From Isochrysis galbana (taxonomy: Eukaryota; Haptophyta; Isochrysidales; Isochrysidaceae), in contig CM030933.1 of the NCBI GenBank assembly GCA_018136815.1, positions 1,812,379 to 1,876,378 on the forward strand: 64,000 bases of DNA. Direction: 5' to 3'. Positions 46,178 to 56,636 of this stretch are shown here, in pieces. The position numbers were made by a program, and so were the translations under genes. Below the pieces are notes generated by a model that had not been told where the DNA came from, ran no database searches, and saw only the letters and a program-made list of their open reading frames with translations. Each line of letters starts with the position of its first letter. Position 1 is the stretch's first letter.

Positions 46178-49100
46178 ATGGAGAGCTCCGCGCCGCCGCC
46201 GCCCGCTCTCTCTCTCTTCTCTCGGCTCTCTGCGCGCGTGGGCTGGGCGCCGCCGGAGGACGAGGGCGCGGAGGCTCGCTCTGGCTATGAACACGCACTG
46301 CGCGCCGTCGACCACCTCGACGCCCTCGAGGGAGGAGGAGGAGAGAGAGTGGAAGATATTCTTCTCTCGCAGCTGGAGCAGGGGCAAGAGAGAGAGAGGG
46401 AGAAGGAGAGGGAGAGGGAGGGAGAGCGCGAAAGTGGCGGGGAGAGGAAGAGCGGCGGTCGCTCTCTCCGGTCGCGCACGCCCTTGACCGAGGCGCTCAC
46501 TGACGCACTCGCCGCCACGCTCTCACTCGCTGTGAAGGAGACTCTCTGGTGCCTTGCGCTCGTCACGCCGTTTGCGCTCGTCGTCGCCTCGCAAGGGCCA
46601 GTCGTGATAGACCCGTCACTGGCGCCACCGCCACCTGCACCACCATCCAATCAAACCAGCCCTTGGCTCCTCGATGTCGTCTGGATATTCGCTGACGACC
46701 TGGCTGGCAGGCAGAAGGATGAGGCCGAGATCCACATGCTCGCGGAGCTAATGCTACTACTTCTCCGCCCGCTCTACGCGCTCGCGCTCGCGCGGTTGGC
46801 AGGGCACGTGCTGCAGGGCTTCTTCGGCGCACTCCAGCGCTTTCTCCCTGGACTCCTCCTCATCGTCCTCCACTCGCTCTTCAAGTACGGCTGGCCGCTT
46901 GCCGGCATGCTCTTCCCGGCTGTATGCTTCATCGTGCACTTTGGGATGCACATCGACTCGACAGCGTGGCGCCGGCTCTACTCGCTGCCGCTCTTCCTGC
47001 CCGTGAGCCTGTGGCTGTGCGGTGCAAGCGCCAGCCTCGTCCTGCTCGACATCGCCGTCAAGCTTTGGCAGAACCGCCTCACCATCAACCACTTTGAGGA
47101 GCGCGCGCACGAGGCGTACGAGCAGCAGCGCGCGCTCCGCCGTATTGTTGCTGCTGTCCGTGCCGCCGAGCGCGACCAGCTGCACCCGGTCTCGCGCGAC
47201 GAGGAGGACCGGCCGCTCCTGGGTGGTACCTTTGCGATGCTCCAGGACCGACTCGAGAAGCTCACTGGTCCGCTGGACTTTGGCTCCGACATGGCGGAGG
47301 CCGCGACTGTAGCGCAGGAGAGCCCTGCCGCGCCGTTGTCCCCCCCCCCCTTCCCCAGCCACCTGGCGGGCCCCCGGCGCCGCGCGTGCATCACGCGCGT
47401 GCCCGGCTGCACCTGGCGCTGGAAACCTATCAGGCCACACCGACCCGTCACCTTGCACGTGCCGCAGGCGCGTCGGCGCGCCTCGCGCCTCTTCAAGGTC
47501 ATCCTCGCTCAGCCCGAGCTGCGCGTGCTGCCCGACTTTGCGGCTGCAGTTGGCCAGCCGGCACCCGAGATGGTGGATAGGGACAAGCTCGTGGAATGGG
47601 CCTATCGTGGCACACACGAGGAGCCCCCACCCAAGATTGCGGAAGAGCTGTTCTCCTACGGGCAACGCGTTGACGCGGACTCGTTCATCAAGGCGAGACG
47701 CACGCTCGCAACGGGAGCCCCTCTTTGCCCCTACCTGGGGCCGTGTGCCGCGCTTGGCTTGTGCCAGCGTTGTAGCGTCGTATGTTGCGGGGTCTGGTAG
47801 CTGTGTAGCATACCTCATTCGCTTCTGTCGTCTACACTCGTCGCTGCTCGCAAGTTGGCCGATCTTTCACTCCTCAATAGGTGGTGGAGCGCACCTACCA
47901 AGAGCAACGTCTCATCACCGCCTCTGTTGCCTCCTTTGACCGCTTGCACATGGTGCTGCTACGCGGACTGCAAGTGATCTGGGCCTTCGTCATCTTCACC
48001 GCATTCGCAATGCTCTGGGGCATCAACATCGTCGCATGGCTCCTCCCGCTCGGCTCGGCCCTCCTCGTCTTCTCCACGCTCGCTGGAGGCCTCACGCATG
48101 ACTTCATCTCGGTCTGTCGCGCGGTTGTGGGCCCGCCGCTGCGCGCGGAGCACGTCCCGACCGCCTTGTTGCTCACGCCGGCGCCACCCGCACATTCCTC
48201 TCCAGGGCTTTTTCTTTGCGTACGTCACGCGCCCGTATGATGTGGGCGACCGCGTTGCGCTCGCCAACCCTGGCGCGCCCTCCCAGATGATGTCGCTCAT
48301 CGTCCAAGACATCTACCTGCTGCGCACTCTCTTCCTCACATCCAACGGCGTGTGGGCGCCCTCGTACTACCGCCCAGCCACCTGGCACAGCGGCCGTGCG
48401 CGTTGCCCACCGAACCGGCCCACCCCGCTTGCACTGGCAGGAGAGTCCATGATGCTCAGCAACTCGGTCATCAAGAACATGCAGTTAACCAACTACGCTC
48501 GCTCGGGCAAGATCACGTTGCTTGTCCAGCTGACGGTGCCCATTGCTACCTCATCCGCCAAGGTCACAGAGCTCCTCGACGCCATCTCTGACTTTGTTAG
48601 GTCAGCCGCCAGCCACGTACCCCTCACCGTGCAACTCCACTGTGCCGAGAATCGCCATTATGCCAGTAGCTCGCGAGGCTAGATTCACGTCGCCGCCCGT
48701 CACCGCCGATGCGGTCCGCGTCCACAGGGAGAAGCCTGCCGATTGGTCTAATGTAAATCTAATGTTTACGGACGCCGTGCTGGACAAGGGCCACCTCATA
48801 CTGAATATCTGGCTGACCTCCGTATATCAGGTCCACGCATCTCCCCCACTCACGTCAGCCCTCGCTGGCTACGATTGCGCCGCCCCCCCCTTACAACACT
48901 CCTCGGAGGTGTGGACGCCGCGGTCACCTCACGTCTCCGGGGTGGCCGACCATCTCCATCGTATCTTGTAGGCGCACGAGTTCTCGTCGATTTACGCCGC
49001 CAAGTCGCGCTTCCTCCGCTTTTGCCATGCATACATGCAGGTGTGGCGAGCGCCCACGGCACACCCAATGCTCTATTAGCATCGCTTGATCTCTACCAAA

Positions 49101-49289
49101 CCATATCCACGATGCCCTGCGCGTTGTGCGTTAGTCGGTTGTGCGACTTCGCCCTCCGGTTCGACGCGCTCGCAGGCTGCGAGCATTGAATACACGCCAC
49201 CTGTGCAGCCCTTCCGCCAGCTGCCCGTCACGGGTGCAAACGATGAGATGGAGCGTCCCGATCTCGGACCCTTGATCTTCACCGGCTGA
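46178..49289 (+). CDS. MscS-like (MSL-type) mechanosensitive ion channel, seven exons
   Basis: Exons: 46178-47692, 47881-48111, 48206-48349, 48446-48600, 48683-48830, 48972-49040 and 49176-49289, giving 791 residues. Intron 1 has a GC donor (AAG|GCGAGA) and intron 4 is phase 2; the rest are phase 0. Residues 1-120 are low-complexity (Glu/Arg-rich). Several membrane helices follow in exon 1 (about 125-300), with the MSL-like cytoplasmic loop. Exon 2 starts VVERTYQEQRLITASVASFD, as in plant MSL10-type channels, then two helices including the pore helix (GSALLVFSTLAGGLTHDFIS). GFFFAYVTRPYDVGDRVAL is the MscS beta-domain signature, SMMLSNSVIKNMQLTNYARS follows, and EFSSIYAAKSRFLRFCHAYM is the C-terminal part. 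Role: membrane-tension-gated ion efflux. The exon 3/4 junction (after TSNG) is the least certain. Confidence 0.85.
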
Positions 49290-50569
49290 GGCTCTTGGCG
49301 TGCATGCTGTTGAAGGGCTGTCGCCAGCAGCTAGTGATGGCTGACCGCAGATGTTGCAAGAAGCAAGCACGCTTAGAAGCTTTCCATGGGCACCGCATTT
49401 TGTCGGGTGAAGCGTGATATGACCACGAATCCGCGCCCCTCGCCCTCATGCGTGTGCATGTGTTTGTGATATCATGGCTCGGCCCCGACAGACAGGTGTG
49501 GGAGTGCAATATGACAGTCGACGAATACGCAAACGAGAAAGGTGGAACGGTCGTTGAATGCCAAGCTTCGACTCACCACAGTTGCTCGAAGATCGTATCC
49601 GTGTTTGTGAGACGCTTGCGGTCTGCGGAGGCGAGGCCTTGCTGTGGTTGGTTGTAGCGGCACGTCTACCCATTGTGCAGCTGCTTCCCTAGTTCCCTAG
49701 TTGTAGCTAGCTGTAAGGCGTGCAGCCGGGCGCTAGCCAGGCGTGATGGTGTAGAGACTGATATTGAGTCCGCAATAGTAGTTGGTAGTTGGTTGGGGAT
49801 GTGGTATCTACATGATATATGCTGTGGTGGGCTGGATGGAGCTGTGGCTGTGGTACGGCTGAGTGTGAGTGGGAGATGAGATGAAACAGCATGAGATGTA
49901 TGGCTCACTTGGAGCACGGAGGGCGAGCGATGTGGGGGCGGCGGGCCGAGGGCGTGAGGAGGGCGAGGGAGAAGGAGGAGACGTGGGAGGAGGGGACGAG
50001 GGAGGAGGGGGCGTGTCGGATCCAGAGTATTTCCACAATACTCTAGACGGATCCGATGGCTTGTGTGTCTTTTAACTTTAGGATGGGCATTGTCAATGGC
50101 ATTGTTTCTTGAGGGGTGATCGTCGCCGTTTACTTCGGGACTCTTCGTTGTGGCTTCGTTTCGGTTGGCTGCATTCCTCTCCGGACCCGTTTCTTTGATT
50201 GTGGCGACTGTTTACGTGAGTTTTCGGAGTGTCCCTTTGTTGACTGGGCGGTTTTGTGAGTGATGTGTCATCGTGGTTTGTGTCGCCATGTAGCGCGCGC
50301 GCTCCCTCTCTCTCTCTTTCTCAAGACTGAGCTCTATGCCCCTTGAGACTTGCCCCACGAACCAGCACTCGCTTGTTTCGACAGGGCGGCGGCGGTGAGG
50401 AGGAGGGGGGAATATTCAACAATCTTTTTACAAGCTAAAGCGAATGGTTGGAGGTTGGAACGCAAAAGCAGACGCGAATGATTTTGGATTTGGATTGCAG
50501 ATATCAGATATCAGATACCGATATTGCTGCAGATGAGAATTCCTGTCAAGTTCTTGTACAAGCCTGCCG
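49290..50569. other. Intergenic, no supported gene
   Basis: Contains the inverted repeat AGAGTATTTCCACAATACTCT (about 50026-50046) inside a GGATCC...GGATCC pair (50020-50056), and GATATCAGATATCAGATACC at 50500-50519. Short frames lack domains. Confidence 0.45.
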
Positions 50570-50822
50570 GCTATGAAACATCTGATGGCGTGATTGGTGA
50601 TTGATTCGCCAACTAAATAAATACTCAACACCAACACACTTACACTTACTCATCACTTCTTCGCTCCTTTGCTCCTCTGCGGCGGCTGTCGGCCGCGCAC
50701 GCGCGCCTCTGTGTCTGTGTTCCCTCCGTTTGCGCCAAAGGAGGTTTGAAACACGGCGAAACACGGCTGCTTTTTTGGCTTGTGTAGAAATACGGTGTTC
50801 CTGTGTTTCACATGTCGGTCGC
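50570..50822 (-). repeat. Dispersed GTTTC-rich repeat, reverse copy of 19610-19915
   Basis: Starts (plus) GAAACATCTGATGGCGTGAT and ends CGGTGTTCCTGTGTTTCACA. The central GC-rich arm is shorter than in the partner. Confidence 0.7.
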
Positions 50823-50994
50823 GAAGCCTTTACCAGTTCCCAGTTACCAGGCCCTAGCTCAGCTACTAGCTCCGCCTCTCTTCGTTTGTTTAATACTATG
50901 TCTCCCCGTGGCTCCGTGTGGCGTCGGTCGTCGGCGCCTCCGTCGGACCGTCCCATTTTACTCGTAGAAGCTGCCGCCAACCCGATCTCTCATT

Positions 50995-51269
50995 CTTTTG
51001 TCTTCACACTCTCTTCTCTTCTTCTTTTCCTCTCCTCTCTCTCTCTCTCTCTCTCTGTCTGCTCCTCTCTAGCTTCTTCTTTTTTCCTCTTTTCATACTA
51101 CTCTTCTCTTCTTTTGCCTCTCCTTTCTCTCTCTCTCTCTCTGTGCTCCTCTAGCTTCTTCTTTTCACCCTCTCTTCATACTACTCTTCTCTTGTTCCTC
51201 TCTCTGTTTCTCTAACCGCTATAAATCTCTCTTCTTCTTTCCCACTTCACACCTTCTTCCTCTCTTCCT

Positions 51270-51324
<55 letters not shown>

Positions 51325-51325
51325 C
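50995..51325. repeat. CT-rich tract upstream of the TMEM53-like gene
   Basis: CTCTCT runs at 51035-51056, 51128-51152 and 51276-51321, followed by a C-run and the start codon at 51352. The stretch 51000-51210 has a duplicated pattern (TCATACTACTCTTCTCTTCT at 51096 and 51176). Probably promoter or 5' UTR. Confidence 0.65.
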
Positions 51326-51351
51326 CCCCCCCCCCCCCCCCACTCCTCCCC

Positions 51352-52980
51352 ATGCCCTCGGCAGTGCACCTCGAGCTGCCGCCAGACAAGCCTCCCTCCG
51401 CAGTCGTGCTGCTATACGGCTGGCTCGGCTCGCTCGACGTCCACCTCGCGAAGTACTCGGCCGTCCACGTGGCCCATGGCGCTGCCACCGTTCGGACCTC
51501 CGCAGGGACGGCAGGTGAAGAGAGGGAGGGAGAGGGAGAGGGAGAGGGAGAGGGAGAGGGAGAGGGAGAGGGAGAGGGAGAGGGAGAGGGAGAGGGAGAG
51601 GGAGAGGGAGAGGGAGGGGGAGAGGGAGAGGGAGAGGAAGAGGGAGAGGGAGAGGGAGAGGGAGAGGGAGAGGGAGAGGGAGAGGGAGAGGGAGAGGGAG
51701 AGGGAGAGGGAGAGGGAGAGGGAGAGGGAGAGGGAGAGGGAGAGGGAGAGGGAGAGGGAGAGGGAGAGGGAGAGGGAGAGGAGAGGGGGGCCTTACGCCA
51801 TGCTCCGGACCGGCAGGTGAGGAGGGGGGGGGGGGGGGGGAGAGAAAGGAGGGAGAAGGCAGGAAGCAGAGAGGGGGTGGGAGAGAGGGAGAGAGGGTGG
51901 GTGGGCTTGGGCTTTGCTTGGCAGTGCCTGGCGTTCCTGCCGCTGGTGGGGGGAGGACGGGAGGGAGAGGCTTGGCGTGGATCAAGAGGAGGCACACGGT
52001 GAGGGGAGCGCCTCCGATGGATTTCCTTACCAATGCCTGGCCTTCCCGGCACCGAGGAGGAGGGGGAGGGAGAGAAGAAGGGCAGGAGGGAGAGAAAGAA
52101 GATTGGGCCGCATCACGACGACACACACAGCGGGGAGATTGCCTTGGGACGGAGGGGGTAGAACGACTCTCCTTTCCGCCACCGGGCGGGAAGAAAGGCC
52201 GGGAGGCAAAGAGAGAGAAGCTTTGTCTACGACCCGCCATGGGGGTGGTCGCAAGAGCGCGGCCGCATGTACTTATGACCACCATCCACCCCCTCAGACG
52301 TGATGTTCCGCCGGCACGCGCAGCTGCTGGAGACGGGCATGACAGCACTACATGCCGCTGTCGAGCTGCTCGAGAGCCTGCCAGAGAAAACACCCCTTGT
52401 CGTGCACGTCTTCTCCAATGGCGGCGGCACTGTCTTGGAGGCGTTGCGCAACGCGATGGCCGAAGTGGCAGCAGGCACCTTTAAAGGAGAGCCACGCGAT
52501 GCGGTAGCCCTCCGAATGCTCAACTCACGGATCAAAGCGGAGATATTCGACTCGTCGCCTTGCTATTTGTATGCTGGCCCAGGTGTGCGCGCCATAAGCG
52601 AAGCGGTCCCTATTCTTCCCGTCCGCTGGCTGATCCAGATGAGCCTTCTGCTTCTAATCGGCGCAAGTACCCTCATATCTTCGTCGGATCCGCGAGAGGA
52701 GTATTGGGCTCACTGGGCTCGCGGCCCAGCAGCACCAGGGTGCACACAGCTCTACATTTACTCGCCGTTGGACACGCTTTGTGACGTCGTCAAGCTTGAG
52801 GAGCTAATTGCGGCACGCAAGCATGCCTCAGACACGGACCAGAGCACCAAGGGAGGCAAAGATGGCCCGGTGAGCACTTTGCGGTTTGAAGACACCATGC
52901 ATGTGGCACACCTTCGAAAGCATCCACGTCAGTACGCCGATGCCTGTCGGTGGGCGTGTGGGCTAGAATCACCTTCATGA
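51352..52980 (+). CDS. TMEM53/DUF829-family alpha/beta-hydrolase-like protein, two exons
   Basis: Exon 1 is 51352-51514 (phase 1, GCAG|GTGAAG); exon 2 is 52298-52980 (CCTCAG|AC). Joined: 281 residues, about the usual size of TMEM53. Exon 1 gives [19 protein letters not shown], the family's opening 'GW.G....LaKYs'. Exon 2 gives [10 protein letters not shown] (S94, the nucleophile-elbow position), [20 protein letters not shown], a hydrophobic helix ([14 protein letters not shown]), [14 protein letters not shown], and [17 protein letters not shown] with the C-terminal His. Animal TMEM53 is an inner-nuclear-membrane/ER protein; in plants and algae DUF829 members are of unclear function. The phase match across the intron (g+ac = Asp) supports the model. 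The 783-nt intron is mostly GGGAGA microsatellite. Confidence 0.85.
51518..51784 (+). repeat. (GGGAGA)n hexamer microsatellite inside an intron
   Basis: About 44 units of GGGAGA with few interruptions (GGGGGA at 51614, GGAAGA at 51636). It starts 3 nt into the intron of the TMEM53-like gene. Purine-only on the coding strand, so it can form triplex or G-rich structures. Confidence 0.95.
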
Positions 52981-53039
52981 AGCCCACCGTACGTGCGGAT
53001 GGATTTGAGTGACACTTTCTCATGGGGTGCTACATTATT

Positions 53040-53165
53040 ATACTGTGAACTCGCTGGCGAGAAGAAAGTGCGAGAGGGGCAAGCCCCCCGTTGCGCGATA
53101 GATAGCTATGCGATGTATGCTCCGAACAAATAAATAAAATAATTTATGTTATGTCCTAGCCAACA
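53040..53165 (-). repeat. 3' tail of a retroelement read on the minus strand
   Basis: On the minus strand GTTGGCTAGGACATAACATAA, then ATTATTTTATTTATTTGTT, matches the tail at 45085-45120 and 57470-57510 (GTTGGCTAGGATATAACATT plus AT repeats). It abuts the LINE start hairpin at 53170. Confidence 0.5.
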
Positions 53166-53169
53166 ACAA

Positions 53170-53602
53170 CTATCAGTAAACTGATAGGGTCATGGAGCGC
53201 GCGCCGCCTCCCTCCCGCGCTGCCGCCGCCCTCGCCGCACTCGACGAAAAACTCATGGACACGCCGCCGTCGCCCAAGCGCCAAGCGACCGCGCCAGGAA
53301 AACCCACCCAATTGGGTGGGCACCAGAGCCACGACACCGTCGACCTCGGCGGCGGAGACGGCGGTGGCGATGCGGGCAACAAGCGCAGCGCGAGAGGCAC
53401 GGTTGGGGCTGGGATTGGGATTGGGTTGCATGGGGCAGTGGCCAAGAGGGCAGAGAGCCGAGAGAGCAGAGAGAGGGGGGCAGCGCGACGCGCTCGCGAG
53501 TCGCGAGTCGCGGCAGAGAAGGGTGCACTCCCCGTATCCCGGTACTGTTTTTGGTATTGTGTATTGGTTTTTTCTCTTTCTCTTTTTCTATCTAAGCTCT
53601 AA
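53170..53602 (+). pseudogene. LINE ORF1 5' part with start hairpin
   Basis: Hairpin CTATCAGTAAACTGATAG (53170-53187), GGTC, ATGGAGCGCGCGCC (ATG 53192). The ORF of 136 residues starts MERAPPPSRAAAALAALDEK, LMDTPPSPKR, close to the copy at 38144. After about residue 70 it becomes Arg/Glu-rich and then hydrophobic, unlike the other copies, so the original ORF is probably truncated near 53400. Confidence 0.65.
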
Positions 53603-53614
53603 GCCCTTCATTCA

Positions 53615-53750
53615 CCCTAATTAATCCCATCTCGTAGTGCACGGGGGAGGGCGCCTGATGGCGGGGAGGGAGGGGGGGGGTGCAGAAAGTATGCTACGTG
53701 TAAGTAGAGGTTCCATGCGGCGCGAGTGCGGTAAGAATATTATAGTAGGG
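53615..53750 (+). repeat. Dispersed repeat, partner of 10115-10260
   Basis: TAGTGCACGGGGGAGG, CGCCTGATGGCGGGG, GTGTAAGTAGAGG and GAGTGCGGTAAGA occur in the same order as in the partner copy. Ends near TATTATAGTAGG. Confidence 0.6.
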
Positions 53751-53925
53751 GGGATTTTCATCTATTAGCTCGTAGAAGTACAACCGTAGTTAGTACTTAC
53801 GTACGTGAGTGCGTGCGTACGTTAGTAAGTAAAGTTTTGGCGGGAGAGGATGAGCAGGGGGGAGAGAGGAGAGAGAGGGAGAGAGAGAGGGAGAGGGAGA
53901 GGGAGAGGGAGAGAGAGAGCGGAGG

Positions 53926-55017
53926 ATGGCTGGCGGTCTGTGCTCTGCGGTGGTGTTCAATGCCTCACTTGCGTCTCTGCTGAGCGAGCAGCCTGTTCTG
54001 GCGTACAACGTATCATGGCCGAGCGCGTCTGAGGCTGGCGTGTGCACTGCCTTTGTGTGTCCCTCTCGCCGCCGCTGTAGAGAGAAGGAGAAGGGGCTCT
54101 ACCCCGGCGGCTGTCGGCTCGGAGCGCTCGAGCCTTTGCTCAACAGCTCCTCACGCGTTTTACAGGCGATCTGGGCGCACATGGGAGAGGAAAAGGAGGG
54201 GGCGCGACGGTGGGCACACCGCACGCACGCCCTACACTCGCCGCGCAAGCTTGTCCTCCTCACGGCGAGCTTTCGGCACGCACTGCAGAGCCTCAAGCTG
54301 CAGCATCTCGCAAGGTGTCTCAGCGATGTGGAGAATGTGCTGTGGTACGTGGTGGAGGACGCGGCGGCGCCTAGTATCGAAGTAGCGCAGGTGCTCACTC
54401 GTTCTGGTGTGCCGTACGTCCATCTCGCCTACGGGCCGACAAAGAACGGCGGCAATGAGCAGCGCAACTTGGCGCTCAAGCACATCCGCGATTCGGGCGT
54501 GCAGGGCATTGTGTACAACGCGGACGATGATAACGCGTACCACCCGCTGCTGTGGTCCGAGCTGAGGCAACTTCAGCCCAACCGCGTAGGAGTTCTCGCC
54601 GTGCGGCGCTTCGCCAACCCGCCAGCCTACTGCAACGGCTACTTCACACAGCGCTGGAAGGTCGAGATGCAAATCGATCGGCCCGTCTACGACGCCGAGG
54701 GGCGGTTTCGCTTCTTCTCCGCCGGCTGGTGCCGCCTGCCCTCTTACATGACGATGAAGCGCGGCCCGCGCAAGTTCTGCGTGGATATGGGCGGATTCGC
54801 TTTTGATGCTGCGCTACTCACCCGTTTGCCCGGCGAGATATGGGAGTATTCACGGCACCAAGGTGGCGAGTCGGAGCTAATCCAAAAGCTGCTCGGGCCG
54901 AGCGGACAGCCTAGCGACCTTCAACCGCTGGCCAATTGCGGTCTCGATGTGCTTGTCTTCCACAATGAATTTAGGGCATTGCCGCGAGCAATGATTTACC
55001 CCCGTGCGCGTTGCTAA
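53926..55017 (+). CDS. Glycosyltransferase family 43 (beta-1,3-glucuronyltransferase-like)
   Basis: Single exon, 363 residues from ATG 53926; a GA-rich 5' UTR precedes it. Residues 108-350 carry GT43 landmarks: VLWYVVEDAAAPS (about 138-150), NEQRNLALKHI (donor-site Arg/Asn, 177-187), YNADDDNAYH with the metal-binding D200-D201-D202 (the family's DDDNTY), FFSAGWCRLP, CVDMGGFAF (285-293), GGESELIQKLL with E315 at the position of the catalytic base, and NCGLDVLVFHNE (H346). Family role: transfer of a sugar, classically glucuronate, to a galactose or related acceptor in the Golgi. No strong N-terminal membrane anchor is evident, so an upstream exon may be missing or the first 20 residues serve as anchor. 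Donor and acceptor are unknown. Confidence 0.88.
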   Translation: MAGGLCSAVVFNASLASLLSEQPVLAYNVSWPSASEAGVCTAFVCPSRRRCREKEKGLYPGGCRLGALEPLLNSSSRVLQAIWAHMGEEKEGARRWAHRTHALHSPRKLVLLTASFRHALQSLKLQHLARCLSDVENVLWYVVEDAAAPSIEVAQVLTRSGVPYVHLAYGPTKNGGNEQRNLALKHIRDSGVQGIVYNADDDNAYHPLLWSELRQLQPNRVGVLAVRRFANPPAYCNGYFTQRWKVEMQIDRPVYDAEGRFRFFSAGWCRLPSYMTMKRGPRKFCVDMGGFAFDAALLTRLPGEIWEYSRHQGGESELIQKLLGPSGQPSDLQPLANCGLDVLVFHNEFRALPRAMIYPRARC

Positions 55018-55880
55018 GGAGTTTGTTTACGGCGACGGAGATGATGATAGGTCATAGTCATAGTGCATAGTACCTCAAACCAAAAGACATTGTATGCTAC
55101 CTCGTTTACGACTTTGCCAAAAAGGCCAAGCTTATACTTAGTTCACATGGGGAACGCGCCTCGTGCCTCGTGCCATCCCCCGGTTCGAAGCCTCCCCTTC
55201 GGGGGGGGGGGGGGGGGGCGTGGGGTCAACCCCGGACTCTGCCATCCAGGCAAGAGCATGAGCATGAGGATGAGCTAAGCATTACACCAACTTGACGCAG
55301 GCATAGACCCGCAGTGATCGTAGGTCACAAGAGGCACACTCCGCAAGCCAGGCTCGCATGGTCCAGTACTCAACTGACATCCTCCCTTCCTCCTGGTCAT
55401 GACGAAGCATTGTGATGAGCCTTTGGGTTTGAGGGTAATGAATGAGGAGGGGGCCAAGCCGGAAGCAGGCGCGGCGGAGGAGACGACTTCGTAGACGCTG
55501 ACGGGCTGAAAAAAAATCTTATAAAATTCGCCGCTACATGCACGGCGTAAGGCAGGTTGCTAGGAGTGCTACTCCTAACTACAGACCAAAAGCGTTCAAT
55601 TATCCCCATCCTTGCTAACACCTTTCGTTGTCACCTGGAGGTTACTTGACTCAACTTGACACTTCACATGTTGAACACACACACGTGGTCTTACTCCATT
55701 CACTCGATTTGGGGCAGGGTCGATATCTCATTGAAATCACGATCCACGTCTCACACACAACACACAGCACCAAGAAGACTCTGCAACTGCAAATCTGATG
55801 GGTGTATGTCCATACCAAAGAGCACCGACCGCGTTAACGCAGACAACAAGTTTCGTCACACGTCTATAGGGAGGAGACGA
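55018..55880. other. Intergenic, remnants of repeat families
   Basis: CTTATACTTAGTTCACATGG (55131-55150) is a remnant of the AACTAAGTTTATACTTAGTT repeat. A G-run lies at 55199-55219. CCGGTTCGAAGCCTCC (55181) resembles a tRNA T-arm but no cloverleaf could be built. No gene. Confidence 0.45.
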
Positions 55881-55885
55881 GGAAG

Positions 55886-55945
55886 GGTGAGCAGTTCCCC
55901 GAAGTTGAACAGTTCCCTGAAGTTGAGCAGTTCCCTGCAACTAGT
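55886..55945 (+). repeat. 20-bp minisatellite (x3)
   Basis: GAGCAGTTCCCCGAAGTT, GAACAGTTCCCTGAAGTT and GAGCAGTTCCCTGCAACT in tandem. Confidence 0.8.
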
Positions 55946-55954
55946 GTATTGATG

Positions 55955-56070
55955 CGGTGTGACAATTGATTTGTCAATTGAGTTTGAAGCTTCAAATTCT
56001 ATTCGAGAGCGTCTTGCCGCTTCGCAAGGGCGTCAAGTAAAAGGAACTTTCGCGAAAGTTGGACGTGAGG
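55955..56070. repeat. Cluster of four palindromes
   Basis: CAATTGATTTGTCAATTG, TTTGAAGCTTCAAA (perfect), CTTGCCGCTTCGCAAG and AACTTTCGCGAAAGTT (perfect, 16 bp) lie within ~110 bp. Each could form a stable hairpin. Confidence 0.75.
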
Positions 56071-56194
56071 GGCCGCCCGCATAGCGTTTTTGTATACAAC
56101 GTTGGTGTGATTACAGTGGGAGAAAAAATGACGTGAGGCGACAAGCGACAAGCGTCTAACTAATCACCCACCAACAAGCCAACAAAGGACATGC

Positions 56195-56465
56195 AAAGGC
56201 GCTTCAATCGCCATCCACCCCACATACACTCTTACCTCCACTTTGACGCGAGCATCGATGGGGATATGCTTCCGGGAGGTGATAGCGATTGAACGCTTTT
56301 ACGCTTTTCCATGTGTAAGCTGATGGTGATTGTGTGTGAAGGCTTTTCCATGCGGTGGGGGTGATGGCGATTGAACGCGTTCCCACGTGTAGGCTGATGG
56401 TGATTGAACGCTTTTCTATGCTGTGGGTGATGGTGTTTGCAATCAGTGATTGAGCGCTTCTCGCC
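56195..56465 (-). repeat. GATTGAACGCTTTTC minisatellite, reverse of 23375-23545
   Basis: TGATGGTGATTGAACGCTTT and GGTGATGGCGATTGAACGCG units recur with spacers CCACGTGTAGGC and TCCATGCGGTGG, as in the 23.4-kb array read backwards, ending TGATTGAGCGCTTCTCGCC. Confidence 0.8.
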
Positions 56466-56636
56466 TACACTCCCTTTCTTACCACTTCCCCTTTCCCCTC
56501 CCCCCATTCCCTTTCCTAGTTCCTAGCAAATGGAGGGAGGGGAGGGCGCGCGCGCTGCTTCGACCAGGGGCGCGAGATTAAAGAGGGGGTGAGAGTGAGT
56601 GGTGTCCTTGTGTGGATGTTCTTCCCGCCCCCTTGG

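Noticed and set aside
46757..47818. 353-residue minus-strand frame opposite the MscS-like gene
   Set aside because: Antisense shadow of a gene with clear homology and splice sites on the plus strand.
51212..52393. Long Pro-Leu and Pro-Ser repeat proteins on the minus strand
   Set aside because: Translations of the GGGAGA microsatellite, which is intronic to the TMEM53-like gene.
55175..55200. tRNA-like T-arm CCGGTTCGAAGCCTCC
   Set aside because: No matching D-arm, anticodon arm or acceptor stem could be built on either side.
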